Assembly (NCBI RefSeq): GCF_009769385.1
Contig: NZ_VKAB01000049.1
Span: forward strand, 1 to 62,962
Length of the DNA stretch: 62,962 nt
Direction of reading: 5' to 3'
Source: Saccharothrix deserti
GTDB taxonomy: Bacteria; Actinomycetota; Actinomycetes; Mycobacteriales; Pseudonocardiaceae
This document shows, piece by piece, positions 16,430 through 23,787 of this stretch (its first letter is position 1; each line of letters opens with the position of its first letter). The notes below the pieces were generated by a model. That model had not been told where the DNA came from. It searched no databases and saw only the letters and a list, made by a program, of their open reading frames with translations. The translations under genes and the position numbers were made by a program.

Positions 16430-17518
16430 ATGACCCAGCCGTGGACCGCGGGCGTCGAACAGGAGTTCCTGCTCGTCGACCCCGACACGCGCCGACCCGT
16501 GCCACTGGCCGAGTCGGTCGCGCAGCACGCGGGCGACAGCCTCGACGTGCAGCGCGAGCTGACACCGTTCCAGATCGAGGTCGCCACCCCGGTGTGCGCG
16601 ACGGCCGAGGAGTTGGCCGAGCAGGTCCGGCTCGGCCGCACCCACCTGGCGAAGGCCGCGCACGCGGCGGGCTGCCGGCTGATGGCCGCGGCGGTGCCGC
16701 CGATCGGCACGCTCGGCCCGCCGCCGGGCACCGACGACCGCCGCTACCGGCTGATGGAGTACTCGCACCGCAAGATCATCGGCGGTCAGGGCGTGTGCGG
16801 GATGCACGTCCACGTGGGCGTGCCGGACCGGGACGTCGCGGTGCGCGTCGCGAACGCCCTGCGGCCGTGGCTGCCGACGCTGCTCGGGTTGAGCGTGAAC
16901 TCCCCGATCGAGCAGGGCGAGGACACCGGGTACGCGAGTTGGCGTTCGATCGTGTGGTCGCGCTGGCCGATCAGCGGTCCGCCGCCGCACCTGGCCTCCG
17001 CCGCCGAGTACGACCGGCTGGTGAGCGCCCTGGAGTCGACCGAGGTGCTGCTCGACACCGGGATGGTCTACTGGGACGTCCGCCCGTCCGCGCAGCACCC
17101 GACGGTGGAGGTGCGGGTGTCGGACATCCCGATGACGGCGCGCGAGGCCGTCGTCATCGCCGAGATCATCCGGGCGTTCGCCCGCACCGCCGCCGAATCG
17201 GGTGAACCCGAACGGGTTGACGACGTATTGCTGCGCGCCGCTTACTGGCGGGCCGCGCGCGACGGCGTGGACGGCCTGGCCGTCGACCCGCGCACCGGCC
17301 ACCTGGTCCAGGCCCGCGAACGCGTCGCCGAACTCGTGTCCTGGTGCGCGGACGCGCTCGGTGACGCCGACGCACTGTCCACTGTGGAAGATCACGTGGC
17401 GTGGCTGGACGCGCACGGCAGCGGCGCGGCACGGCAGCGCCGGGCGTTCGGGGCCTCACCCGACGCCCGTGAGCTGGTCGATCGGGTCCTGGCCGAGACC
17501 GTCGGCGAAGCCGGTTGA
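16430..17518 (+). CDS. YbdK-type carboxylate-amine ligase (glutamate-cysteine ligase family 2)
   Basis: 362 residues, the usual length for the YbdK family. TAGVEQEFLLVDP supplies the metal/glutamate-site glutamates. QRELTPFQIEVATPVC, GMHVHVGVPD and NSPIEQGEDTGYASWRS form the active-site core, and VEVRVSDIPMTAREAVVIAEIIRAF follows. Such enzymes join an amino group to a gamma-carboxylate with weak glutamate-cysteine ligase activity; the physiological product is not known, and EgtA-like or mycothiol-related roles are only speculative. There is no Shine-Dalgarno site, consistent with leaderless expression from the SigF-type promoter. The STAS gene starts 56 bases downstream. Confidence 0.85.
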   Translation: MTQPWTAGVEQEFLLVDPDTRRPVPLAESVAQHAGDSLDVQRELTPFQIEVATPVCATAEELAEQVRLGRTHLAKAAHAAGCRLMAAAVPPIGTLGPPPGTDDRRYRLMEYSHRKIIGGQGVCGMHVHVGVPDRDVAVRVANALRPWLPTLLGLSVNSPIEQGEDTGYASWRSIVWSRWPISGPPPHLASAAEYDRLVSALESTEVLLDTGMVYWDVRPSAQHPTVEVRVSDIPMTAREAVVIAEIIRAFARTAAESGEPERVDDVLLRAAYWRAARDGVDGLAVDPRTGHLVQARERVAELVSWCADALGDADALSTVEDHVAWLDAHGSGAARQRRAFGASPDARELVDRVLAETVGEAG

Positions 17519-17574
17519 GGTCTACCGTGGAAGTCGACGCCGCGCCGGCGTCGCTGAGTGAGAGGAGAACCGGC

Positions 17575-17934
17575 GTGCCTGAACCCGCGGCGACGCTCGC
17601 TTCCGTGCGGGTCGACAGACCCTCGGACGGCGTGGTGGTGCTGCACGTGTCGGGTGAGTTGGACACGAGCAGCGCGGACGAGTTGGCCAGGCCGCTCAAG
17701 GAGCACCTGGTCGAGAACGTGCGGGCCGTGGTGGTGGACCTCGGCGGGGTGCGCTTCCTCGGTTCGGCCGGACTGGAGTCGCTGGTCGTCGGCAGTCAGC
17801 GGGCGAGAGACCTGGGCATCGCGCTGGTGCTGGTGGCGACGAGTCGGGCGACCCAGCGGCCGATCGAGGCGACCGGACTGGACTCCGTGTTCACGGTCGT
17901 CGGTTCCGTCGACGAGGCCCTGACCCGGTTCTAG
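17575..17934 (+). CDS. STAS-domain anti-sigma factor antagonist
   Basis: A 119-residue SpoIIAA/RsbV-like protein: GVVVLHVSGELDTSSADEL, then VVVDLGGVRFLGSAGLESLV with the candidate phosphorylated serine in LGSAGLESL, and a C-terminal helix. Its usual role is to bind an RsbW-type anti-sigma factor when unphosphorylated and so free the sigma factor. GTG at 17575 is chosen because a strong GAGAGGAG lies seven bases upstream; a TTG at 17515 in frame would overlap the ligase stop. It probably shares the ligase transcript and so the SigF-type promoter. Confidence 0.88.
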   Translation: MPEPAATLASVRVDRPSDGVVVLHVSGELDTSSADELARPLKEHLVENVRAVVVDLGGVRFLGSAGLESLVVGSQRARDLGIALVLVATSRATQRPIEATGLDSVFTVVGSVDEALTRF

Positions 17935-17962
17935 AGATCCTGTTCCGGAAGAACCGGCGGAT

Positions 17963-18313
17963 CTAGAAGAACCGGCGGACCGTCCTGATGGCGCAGCGCA
18001 CCGCCCCCAGCGGGGGCAGTGCGCCCGCCGGGGGCACGACCCACCTGGATTCGGCCGCCGGGATCCGGCGGGGGCCGTGCCAGTAGCGGACGTGCGGCGG
18101 CAGCACGTGGCGCGGCGCGGGTTCGGGGTCGGGTCTGGCCAGGAACAGCCAGCGCAGCCTCGGGCCGGGGATGGCGAGGATCGGTCCGAGGGGGCCGGCC
18201 GAGCGGAGTTGGTGGCTGACCTCGGCGCCCCAGCTGGCGGGCACCTCCACCGCCACCGCGCCTTCGTCCAGCACCAGGGAATCCAGGGATTCGTCGACGT
18301 GCCAACGTTCCAT
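17963..18313 (-). CDS. Hypothetical protein, 116 residues
   Basis: I do not recognise the family. The sequence begins MERWHVDESLDSLVLDEGAVAVEVPASWG and continues through a Pro/Arg-rich middle (RWLFLARPDPEPAP, YWHGPRRIPAAESRW) to a basic C-terminus. It has no membrane segment or signal. ATG at 18313 is the only good start. It converges with the STAS gene, and a 14-base direct repeat (GAAGAACCGGCGGA) lies between the two 3' ends at 17948-17980. Confidence 0.6.
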   Translation of the reverse strand: MERWHVDESLDSLVLDEGAVAVEVPASWGAEVSHQLRSAGPLGPILAIPGPRLRWLFLARPDPEPAPRHVLPPHVRYWHGPRRIPAAESRWVVPPAGALPPLGAVRCAIRTVRRFF

Positions 18314-18371
18314 GCCCGCTGATGTTGGCCACGCCCCGTGTCGGAATTGTGTCGGCGTGCGGCCTGCCGCG

Positions 18372-18833
18372 TTAATCCTTGCCGATGTCCTCGAACCAGA
18401 GCTCCGGTTTGGCGGCGATGAAGTCCGTCATCATCCCGACGCACTCGGGGTCGTCCAGAAGGGTGATTTGGACCCCGTGTTCGGCGAGCCAGTCGTGACC
18501 GCCGTGGAACGTCCGGGCCTCTCCGATCACCACGTGGGGGATCCCGAATTGGCGAACGAGACCGCTGCAATACCAGCAGGGTGACAACGTGGTGACCATG
18601 ATCGTGCCCCGGTAGGTCGCCCGACGGCCTGCGTTGCGGAACGCGGCGGTCTCGGCGTGGGTGGAGGCGTCACCGTCCTGCACCCGCCGGTTGTGGCCGC
18701 GCCCGAGCAGCGTGCCGTCGGCGGCGAACAGCGCCGCGCCGATCGGGATGCCGCCCTCGGCGAGCCCCGCGCGGGCCTCGGCCACCGCCACCGCCAGCAT
18801 GTCGCGCGTGTCCACGCGCCGAACGTCGTCCAC
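18372..18833 (-). CDS. Cytosine/nucleoside deaminase family protein
   Basis: 153 residues of the zinc-dependent CMP/dCMP deaminase fold. The zinc and proton-shuttle motif is HAETAAF and the second zinc motif is PCWYCSGLV, preceded by TYRGTIMVTTLS. The pattern and the C-terminal DPECVGMMTDFIAAKPELWFEDIG resemble yeast-type cytosine deaminases, so a free base such as cytosine is a plausible substrate, though a guanine or nucleoside substrate is not excluded. GTG at 18833 has a GAGG nine bases upstream; further upstream codons run into the next gene. Confidence 0.87.
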   Translation of the reverse strand: MDDVRRVDTRDMLAVAVAEARAGLAEGGIPIGAALFAADGTLLGRGHNRRVQDGDASTHAETAAFRNAGRRATYRGTIMVTTLSPCWYCSGLVRQFGIPHVVIGEARTFHGGHDWLAEHGVQITLLDDPECVGMMTDFIAAKPELWFEDIGKD

Positions 18834-18877
18834 GCGAATCGACCTCGTCCTGTGCTCGACCCCTTTGGCGTGCCAAC

Positions 18878-19207
18878 CTACTTGGGCGGCAGCGTCTCCA
18901 CGAACTCCCGCGCCCGCCCGATCCAGTCGGACAGGCCGGAATCCTCGTCCAGCACGGCGCCGTCGACCACGACCCAGCCGCTCATCGCCCGGCCCCCGTT
19001 CTCGAAGGCCCTGGCGCCGGGCAGCGCGAGGCACGCCTCCGCCGCGTCCGTGCCGACGCGGGCGATCAGGTCGTCGTCGCGCACACCGACCAGCATGTTG
19101 CCGTGGAGCAGGAACGCGATGCCGCCGAACATGCGCTTGGCGCTGAGGCCGGGCAGGTCGCCGATCTCGTCACGGATCCGTTCGACGAGGTGCTCATCGA
19201 AGGCCAT
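18878..19207 (-). CDS. TfoX N-terminal domain family protein
   Basis: 109 residues matching the TfoX N-terminal domain: MAFDEHLVERIRDEIGDLP, then the typical KRMFGGIAFLLHGNMLVGV, and DLIARVGTDAAEACLALPGARAFE. In actinobacteria such single-domain proteins are stand-alone and their role is unknown; a DNA-uptake function should not be assumed. ATG at 19207 follows GAGGAGGAG at a good distance. It may be co-transcribed with the deaminase 44 bases downstream. Confidence 0.85.
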   Translation of the reverse strand: MAFDEHLVERIRDEIGDLPGLSAKRMFGGIAFLLHGNMLVGVRDDDLIARVGTDAAEACLALPGARAFENGGRAMSGWVVVDGAVLDEDSGLSDWIGRAREFVETLPPK

Positions 19208-19438
19208 CTCCACTCCTCCTCTTGGGCGGCCGGCAGTTGTCCACAGGCCAGGGTCGGCCGGCCGGGGATTGTCGGCCTGTTCTGGCATGATCAAAGCAAG
19301 GGATCCCCTTGCCGGGGACCCCTGCGAAGCCGTCGCGATCGACACCGCGATCGGGCGCACCGGTCGGCGTACCTTCGGTGGTGTCCGGACTGCTCGGCGA
19401 AGCAGCCCGGCTATCCTCGGACTTGCGGGGAGGTGCGG

Positions 19439-20701
19439 ATGGACGACACAGACAGCCCGGGGCCGGAGCCCAGTCCGTCCGAGATCGGCGAACGGGTACA
19501 GACGATCCGCAGGCGACGCGGCCTCGGGCTCGACACCGCCGCCGGACTGGCCGGGATCACCAAGAGCTACCTGTCCATGCTCGAACGCGGACAGCGTCGG
19601 TTCGAGCGGCGAGGGCTGCTGGAGGACATCGCTCGCGCGCTGGGCTGCTCCGTCGCAGACCTCACCGGGCAGCCGTATCTGCCGGGCGACCGCGCCAGCG
19701 CCGACGCCTTGGCCACGCTGCCCGGAATCTCCGTCGCCCTGTACGACGCCACCCTTGACGACGTGCCGGACATGCCTGCCCGACCGCTGCGTGACCTCGT
19801 GGACCGGGTGGCACGCGCCAACGAGCACACTGCGCACAGCCGCTACGGTGCGGCGGGGCGTGACCTTGGCGCACTGCTCACCGACCTGCACGTCCACGCC
19901 GTCACCGGCAACGGTGATGATCGCCGTATCGCGCTGGCGGCCTTGGCGGAGGCGTGCGTTGTGGCGTGCGGCGTCGCGCGCAGCCTCGGCAGCATGGACC
20001 TGGCGGTGACGGCAGCCGCACGCGGCCAGGACGCGGCACGGCGGCTCCAATCCCCGGCGGTGGCCGGGTTCACGGCGATGACCAGCACCGGGGCTCTGAG
20101 TCGGCTGGGTGCCAGGCATCGTGCGCAGCGGGTGGCCGCGGTGGCCTTGAACGAGCTGCTGGACACTGCGGACCCGACCGCGCCGGACACGGCGACGGCG
20201 GAAGCCGCCGGGATGCTGCACTTGTCGTCCGCGCAGATGGCCGCGAAGTCGGGGCGGGCGTGGGACGCAGCGGCACACCTGGTGGAGGCCGCCGAGTTTG
20301 CGGAACGCACCGGCGAGCGCAACACCCTCTGGTTCAGCTTCGGCCCTGCGAACGTGCGGGCGTGGGCGCTGTCGGTGGCGGTCGAATCGGGCGATGGCCC
20401 GGCGGAGGCGGAGCGGATCGAGGCCACCCCCGGCTACGCCGACGCGCTGACCGCCGCCGACCGCCGAGCCGCACTGCACTTCGACCTGGCCCGCGCCTAC
20501 GGCCAGGCAGGCGGTGCGCGGGACGCGGCAGCGCTGCGGCACCTGGACACCGCCGACCGGATCGCGCCGCAACGCATCCGCCACGACCCCGTGGCCCGCG
20601 AACTGCTGGTGGAGTTGGACCACCGCGCCCGTGTGCGGGCGTGGGAACTCAAGTCGTTGAAGAACAGGCTCGGGGTTCGTTCACAAATTGTGAACGGCTG
20701 A
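19439..20701 (+). CDS. XRE-family transcriptional regulator with TPR-like C-terminal region
   Basis: 420 residues. Residues 15-75 form a Cro/CI-type helix-turn-helix (IGERVQTIRRRRGLGLDTAAGLAGITKSYLSMLERGQRRF...LLEDIARAL). The rest is helical, with Ala-rich pairs of helices and repeats typical of the ligand- or peptide-sensing TPR regions of actinobacterial regulators (AAGMLHLSSAQMAAKSGRAWDAAAHLVEAAEF). The target is unknown; the small genes immediately downstream are candidates. ATG at 19439 follows GGGGAGG. It opens a rightward group of four or five genes. Confidence 0.85.
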   Translation: MDDTDSPGPEPSPSEIGERVQTIRRRRGLGLDTAAGLAGITKSYLSMLERGQRRFERRGLLEDIARALGCSVADLTGQPYLPGDRASADALATLPGISVALYDATLDDVPDMPARPLRDLVDRVARANEHTAHSRYGAAGRDLGALLTDLHVHAVTGNGDDRRIALAALAEACVVACGVARSLGSMDLAVTAAARGQDAARRLQSPAVAGFTAMTSTGALSRLGARHRAQRVAAVALNELLDTADPTAPDTATAEAAGMLHLSSAQMAAKSGRAWDAAAHLVEAAEFAERTGERNTLWFSFGPANVRAWALSVAVESGDGPAEAERIEATPGYADALTAADRRAALHFDLARAYGQAGGARDAAALRHLDTADRIAPQRIRHDPVARELLVELDHRARVRAWELKSLKNRLGVRSQIVNG

Positions 20702-20728
20702 CCATCCGAGGGTCCTAGCGTCCCCGTT

Positions 20729-20938
20729 GTGATCGTCGTCCTGATCCTGATAGGCGCGGGCGCCGTGCTTGCCGCCGCCTTGTGCAGGCACCACGTCCGC
20801 CGTGAGGTGTTGCGCCGCCGCCAGATCACCCGCGTGCCGGCCGCCGGGGAACCGCCCCGATATCCGCGACTCCGGCCGGTAACCCAGGCTGCCGGCTCGG
20901 TCGGCACCGTCACGAAGGCGATGGAGGGGACGTGGTGA
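20729..20938 (+). CDS. Small single-pass membrane peptide
   Basis: 69 residues: MIVVLILIGAGAVLAAALC forms one N-terminal transmembrane segment, followed by a basic, Arg-rich soluble tail. No family is recognised. GTG at 20729 lies 28 bases after the XRE gene. Its stop overlaps the next start by four bases (GTGA), which argues that it is a real, co-translated gene. Confidence 0.55.
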   Translation: MIVVLILIGAGAVLAAALCRHHVRREVLRRRQITRVPAAGEPPRYPRLRPVTQAAGSVGTVTKAMEGTW

Positions 20939-21279
20939 ACCTGATCGCGCCCGGTGCCGGTGACGCGGCGGTAGTGGCTGCGTACCCCGAGCTCCAGCAC
21001 CTGCTGGACTTGCGAGACGGCGGCTGGCGGTTCCTGCCGATCGAGGCCGGGCGGGATCGGATCGACGGCTTTCGACAGTGGCCGGGTGGTTGGCGTGACG
21101 CCATCCGGTTAAAGGACTCCGGCGACGCGCTGGGACTGCGCCTGGACCGTGACTACGCGATCACGTGGGAATACACGGGTTCACTCGCCGATGTCGTCCA
21201 AGAGCTGCTGTTGCTGCCGAACCCTGGTTCACGACTCGCCCCACGTTTGGCGAGGGGACGAGGGCCACGCCTGGGCTGA
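20935..21279 (+). CDS. Hypothetical protein of an XRE-associated actinobacterial family
   Basis: 114 residues, soluble. The stretch VVAAYPELQHLLDLRDGGWRF, then DGFRQWPGGWRDAIRLKDSGDALGLRLD, then GSLADVVQELLLLPNPGSRLAPRLA resembles a small family that I have often seen next to XRE/DUF5753 regulators. The function is unknown. GTG at 20935 is chosen because GGAGGGG sits five bases upstream and the start overlaps the preceding stop. Confidence 0.65.
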   Translation: MNLIAPGAGDAAVVAAYPELQHLLDLRDGGWRFLPIEAGRDRIDGFRQWPGGWRDAIRLKDSGDALGLRLDRDYAITWEYTGSLADVVQELLLLPNPGSRLAPRLARGRGPRLG

Positions 21280-21412
21280 CGCGAATGCCGACCACGCACT
21301 CGCGACGTCCGTCTGCCTCCCTGCCGAAGTTACCAAGATTCCTGCCCTCGATCCGGTCCGCTTCCGGTCGGGGAGCGCACTCGCGCGGTGCCGTTCGTCA
21401 CCGCACAAGCCA

Positions 21413-22279
21413 ATGAATGAGGAGACCGTGAAGGCCGAGGACAAACAGCAGCAGCCCACCAGGATGAGCACCGCGCACAGCCGGGAACTGGGCGAGGAAC
21501 TACGCAGGGTCCGGCACCGGGCGCGGATGTCGTCCGGTTCTGTCGCCGAGGCGTTGGGTTGGTCGTTGGGCAAGTTGTCCAAATTGGAGACGGGCAGTCG
21601 CGGTACCGGCTCGTGGGACATCGCGACCCTGCTGGGCCGGTGCGGCGCGGACAAACCGAGCCGCGACCGCGTCATGGCCCTCGCCGTCGAGCAGGACACC
21701 GGCAACTTCCTGCGCATGCACGGCCAATTGCCCGACACGCTGGCCGCGCTGTCGGTCCACGAACGCGCCGCCGCCACGATCACCACCTACGAGCCCTTGG
21801 CCATCCCGAACCTCGCCCAGACCGAGGACTACGCCCACGCGCTCACCGGCGATGCCGCGATCGCCCGGACTCGTATCGGACGTCAACAGCAAATGGGACC
21901 GAGCCGCCCACGGACGGTCTTCTACATCCACGAGGCCGCCCTACGCCTACCAGTCGGCTCACGGGAGGTCATGCGCGACCAACTGCTGCACCTGACCTTG
22001 ATGTGCGGATGGGCCAGGACCACCCTCCGGATCGTCCCGATGACCGGCCGCTCCCACACGGTGCTGCGCAGCCCGGCAACCCTGCTGACCTTCGACGCGC
22101 CCATCCGCCCCCTGGCCTACACCGAGGCTGAAGCCGCCACCATCTTCCACGACGCCCCCGACGCGGTAGCCGCCTACCAGCACAAGATGCGGCACCTCGA
22201 TGCGGTGGCCCTCGACCTCGAGGAATCCCGCCAGCTGCTCGCCCGATGGGCCAACGCCTACGACCATCAGGCCGCCTGA
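21413..22279 (+). CDS. XRE-family regulator with DUF5753 sensor domain
   Basis: About 288 residues. The helix-turn-helix lies at residues 20-75 (LGEELRRVRHRARMSSGSVAEALGWSLGKLSKLETGSRG). The remainder is the DUF5753 domain with its hallmarks ITTYEPLAIPNLAQTEDYAHAL, RQQQMGPSRPRTVFYIHEAALRLPVGSREVMRDQLLHL and RTTLRIVPMTG. Such regulators are very abundant in Streptomyces and Pseudonocardiaceae and often pair with DUF397 proteins; none is seen here. The start is uncertain among ATG 21413, GTG 21428 (GAGGAG close upstream) and ATG 21464. Confidence 0.87.
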   Translation: MNEETVKAEDKQQQPTRMSTAHSRELGEELRRVRHRARMSSGSVAEALGWSLGKLSKLETGSRGTGSWDIATLLGRCGADKPSRDRVMALAVEQDTGNFLRMHGQLPDTLAALSVHERAAATITTYEPLAIPNLAQTEDYAHALTGDAAIARTRIGRQQQMGPSRPRTVFYIHEAALRLPVGSREVMRDQLLHLTLMCGWARTTLRIVPMTGRSHTVLRSPATLLTFDAPIRPLAYTEAEAATIFHDAPDAVAAYQHKMRHLDAVALDLEESRQLLARWANAYDHQAA

Positions 22280-22312
22280 GATCGCCTCAAGACTTCCGGG
22301 ACAGCGCGAGGA

Positions 22313-23113
22313 ATGACGACGAGCCCACGACCCCCGACCCTGTCGGAGCTGCTGTACGACATCCGGCAGGCACGACGTGTGCCCGACTGGTTCGCCGAGG
22401 AACCCGACAACGTCCTCGACGCTCTGCACACGGGCATCCTGGACGGTCAACCGGAAAAGGCGGCGGAGCTGTTGGTCGAGATATGGCCACTGATCCCCGA
22501 CGACGTCGACGACGACTGGCTGCGCCGCCTGCACGAGTGCGGTGTCGCCGTGGCCCCGGTGCTGCCCACCTCACTGCTGCTTGCCAGGGCGTTCCGTCTG
22601 GGTGCGGGCGTACTGCGCGCCCGAGGACTGCTCCGGCTCGCCGCCGCCCAGGGCATGCGAGAACTGGCCGTCCACCGCCTGCACGACGACCCCGACGCCA
22701 CCGCGTCCGCCCTGGCGGACTTGTCCACGACCTACCGCGCGCAGGGGCTCATGCACAAAGTGATCGGCTGCGCCGACGAGACACTGGAGACCTACGGCCA
22801 CCACAACCACCCGGTCGGCTTCGCCCGCACCCTGACCCACCTCGGCAGCCTCATGATCGAGGTCGGCCGGTACGACTCGGCGGCCGACTACCTCACCCGC
22901 GCGACCGCCGCCCACGAGCAGTGGGACGACGTCGTGTCCCTGGCACTGTGTCGCGCCCTGCTCAGCCGAGCCCACCGGCTGTCCGGCGACCACCGCGCCG
23001 CGGACCGGCACCTCAATCGCGCACTCGCGCCCGTCGTCGGGTTCGATGACGCCACAGCCCAACAAGTCCGCGACCTCGCCGCCGGCAGATGTGCGCCCAC
23101 AGCTCGGCCGTGA
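22313..23113 (+). CDS. TPR-repeat protein
   Basis: 266 residues, entirely helical. The N-terminus (LSELLYDIRQARRVPDWFAEEP) is followed by tetratricopeptide-like pairs such as ASALADLSTTYRAQGLMHKVIGCADETLETYG, FARTLTHLGSLMIEVGRYDSAADYLTRAT and ALCRALLSRAHRLSGDHRAADRHLNRAL. It is probably a protein-binding scaffold or sensor and may work with the XRE regulator 33 bases upstream. ATG at 22313 follows GCGAGGA. No enzymatic motif is present. Confidence 0.75.
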   Translation: MTTSPRPPTLSELLYDIRQARRVPDWFAEEPDNVLDALHTGILDGQPEKAAELLVEIWPLIPDDVDDDWLRRLHECGVAVAPVLPTSLLLARAFRLGAGVLRARGLLRLAAAQGMRELAVHRLHDDPDATASALADLSTTYRAQGLMHKVIGCADETLETYGHHNHPVGFARTLTHLGSLMIEVGRYDSAADYLTRATAAHEQWDDVVSLALCRALLSRAHRLSGDHRAADRHLNRALAPVVGFDDATAQQVRDLAAGRCAPTARP

Positions 23114-23220
23114 ACTCAGCGCCGGACACCGTCGTCGCCCGCACCGACGTGACCGTCCACGTGATCCCACACAGCGCCAGCGTGTGCCCCGGCGTACTCA
23201 CGATCGACACGACGAAACGC
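23110..23220 (+). pseudogene. Possible relic of a DUF5753 domain
   Basis: Reading + from 23110, the translation SAPDTVVARTDVTVHVIPHSASVCPGVL resembles the segment of DUF5753 domains that reads RPNVTVQVxPHSAGxxPG. No helix-turn-helix or other parts are present, and the frame then runs on into the Nudix gene. I read it as a remnant, with modest confidence because the similarity is short. Confidence 0.3.
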
Positions 23221-23313
23221 AACAGAGCAGGTCAATATCATGATCATCAGACGGATCCCGACTGGCGGCCACCCCGACAGGTCCCAGACCACGTGCCCCA
23301 CCCACGAGGACCC

Positions 23314-23769
23314 ATGGCCGACCGTCACCTGATCGACGTCCACATCCTCCTCGTGCACGACAACCGCGTGCTGCTCACCCGCCGCCGGGACGGCGACCCG
23401 GCCTTCGACGGCCTGTGGCACCTGCCCTCCGGCAAGCTCGACGCCGGCGAGTCGGTCCTCGACGCCGCCGTCCGCGAAGCCGAGGAAGAAGTCGGCGTCC
23501 ACCTCGATCCCGCCGACCTGCGCCTGGTCCACACCCTGCACGTCAACGGCTCCGGTCCCGAACCGCGTCTCGGTCTCTTCTTCGAAGCTCGGCGCTGGAC
23601 CGGCAACCCCGCCAACCTCGAACCCGACAAGTGCTCAGCGGTGCGCTGGTTCCCGCTCGACGCCCTCCCCGACCGGATCATCGACTACCCGGCCGCCGGC
23701 ATCCGCGCCTACCGCACCGGGACCGCCTTCGGCACCCGGGGCTGGGCCCGCCGGCCGGCCACGCGCTGA
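23314..23769 (+). CDS. Nudix hydrolase
   Basis: 151 residues with a complete Nudix box, GKLDAGESVLDAAVREAEEEVGV (GX5EX7REUXEEXGU), beginning about residue 46, preceded by DRHLIDVHILLVHDNRVLLTRR. It hydrolyses a nucleoside diphosphate linked to some other group; the substrate is not predictable. ATG at 23314 has CGAGGA close upstream; the frame is open further left but reads the DUF5753 relic. It converges with the CHAT gene, with 18 bases between the stops. Confidence 0.87.
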   Translation: MADRHLIDVHILLVHDNRVLLTRRRDGDPAFDGLWHLPSGKLDAGESVLDAAVREAEEEVGVHLDPADLRLVHTLHVNGSGPEPRLGLFFEARRWTGNPANLEPDKCSAVRWFPLDALPDRIIDYPAAGIRAYRTGTAFGTRGWARRPATR

Positions 23770-23787
23770 AACCGGACAAGGCAGCGA

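Noticed and set aside
17948..17980. Attachment site from the 14-base direct repeat GAAGAACCGGCGGA
   Set aside because: No integrase, tRNA or mobile gene is nearby; the copies are adjacent and look like local duplication.
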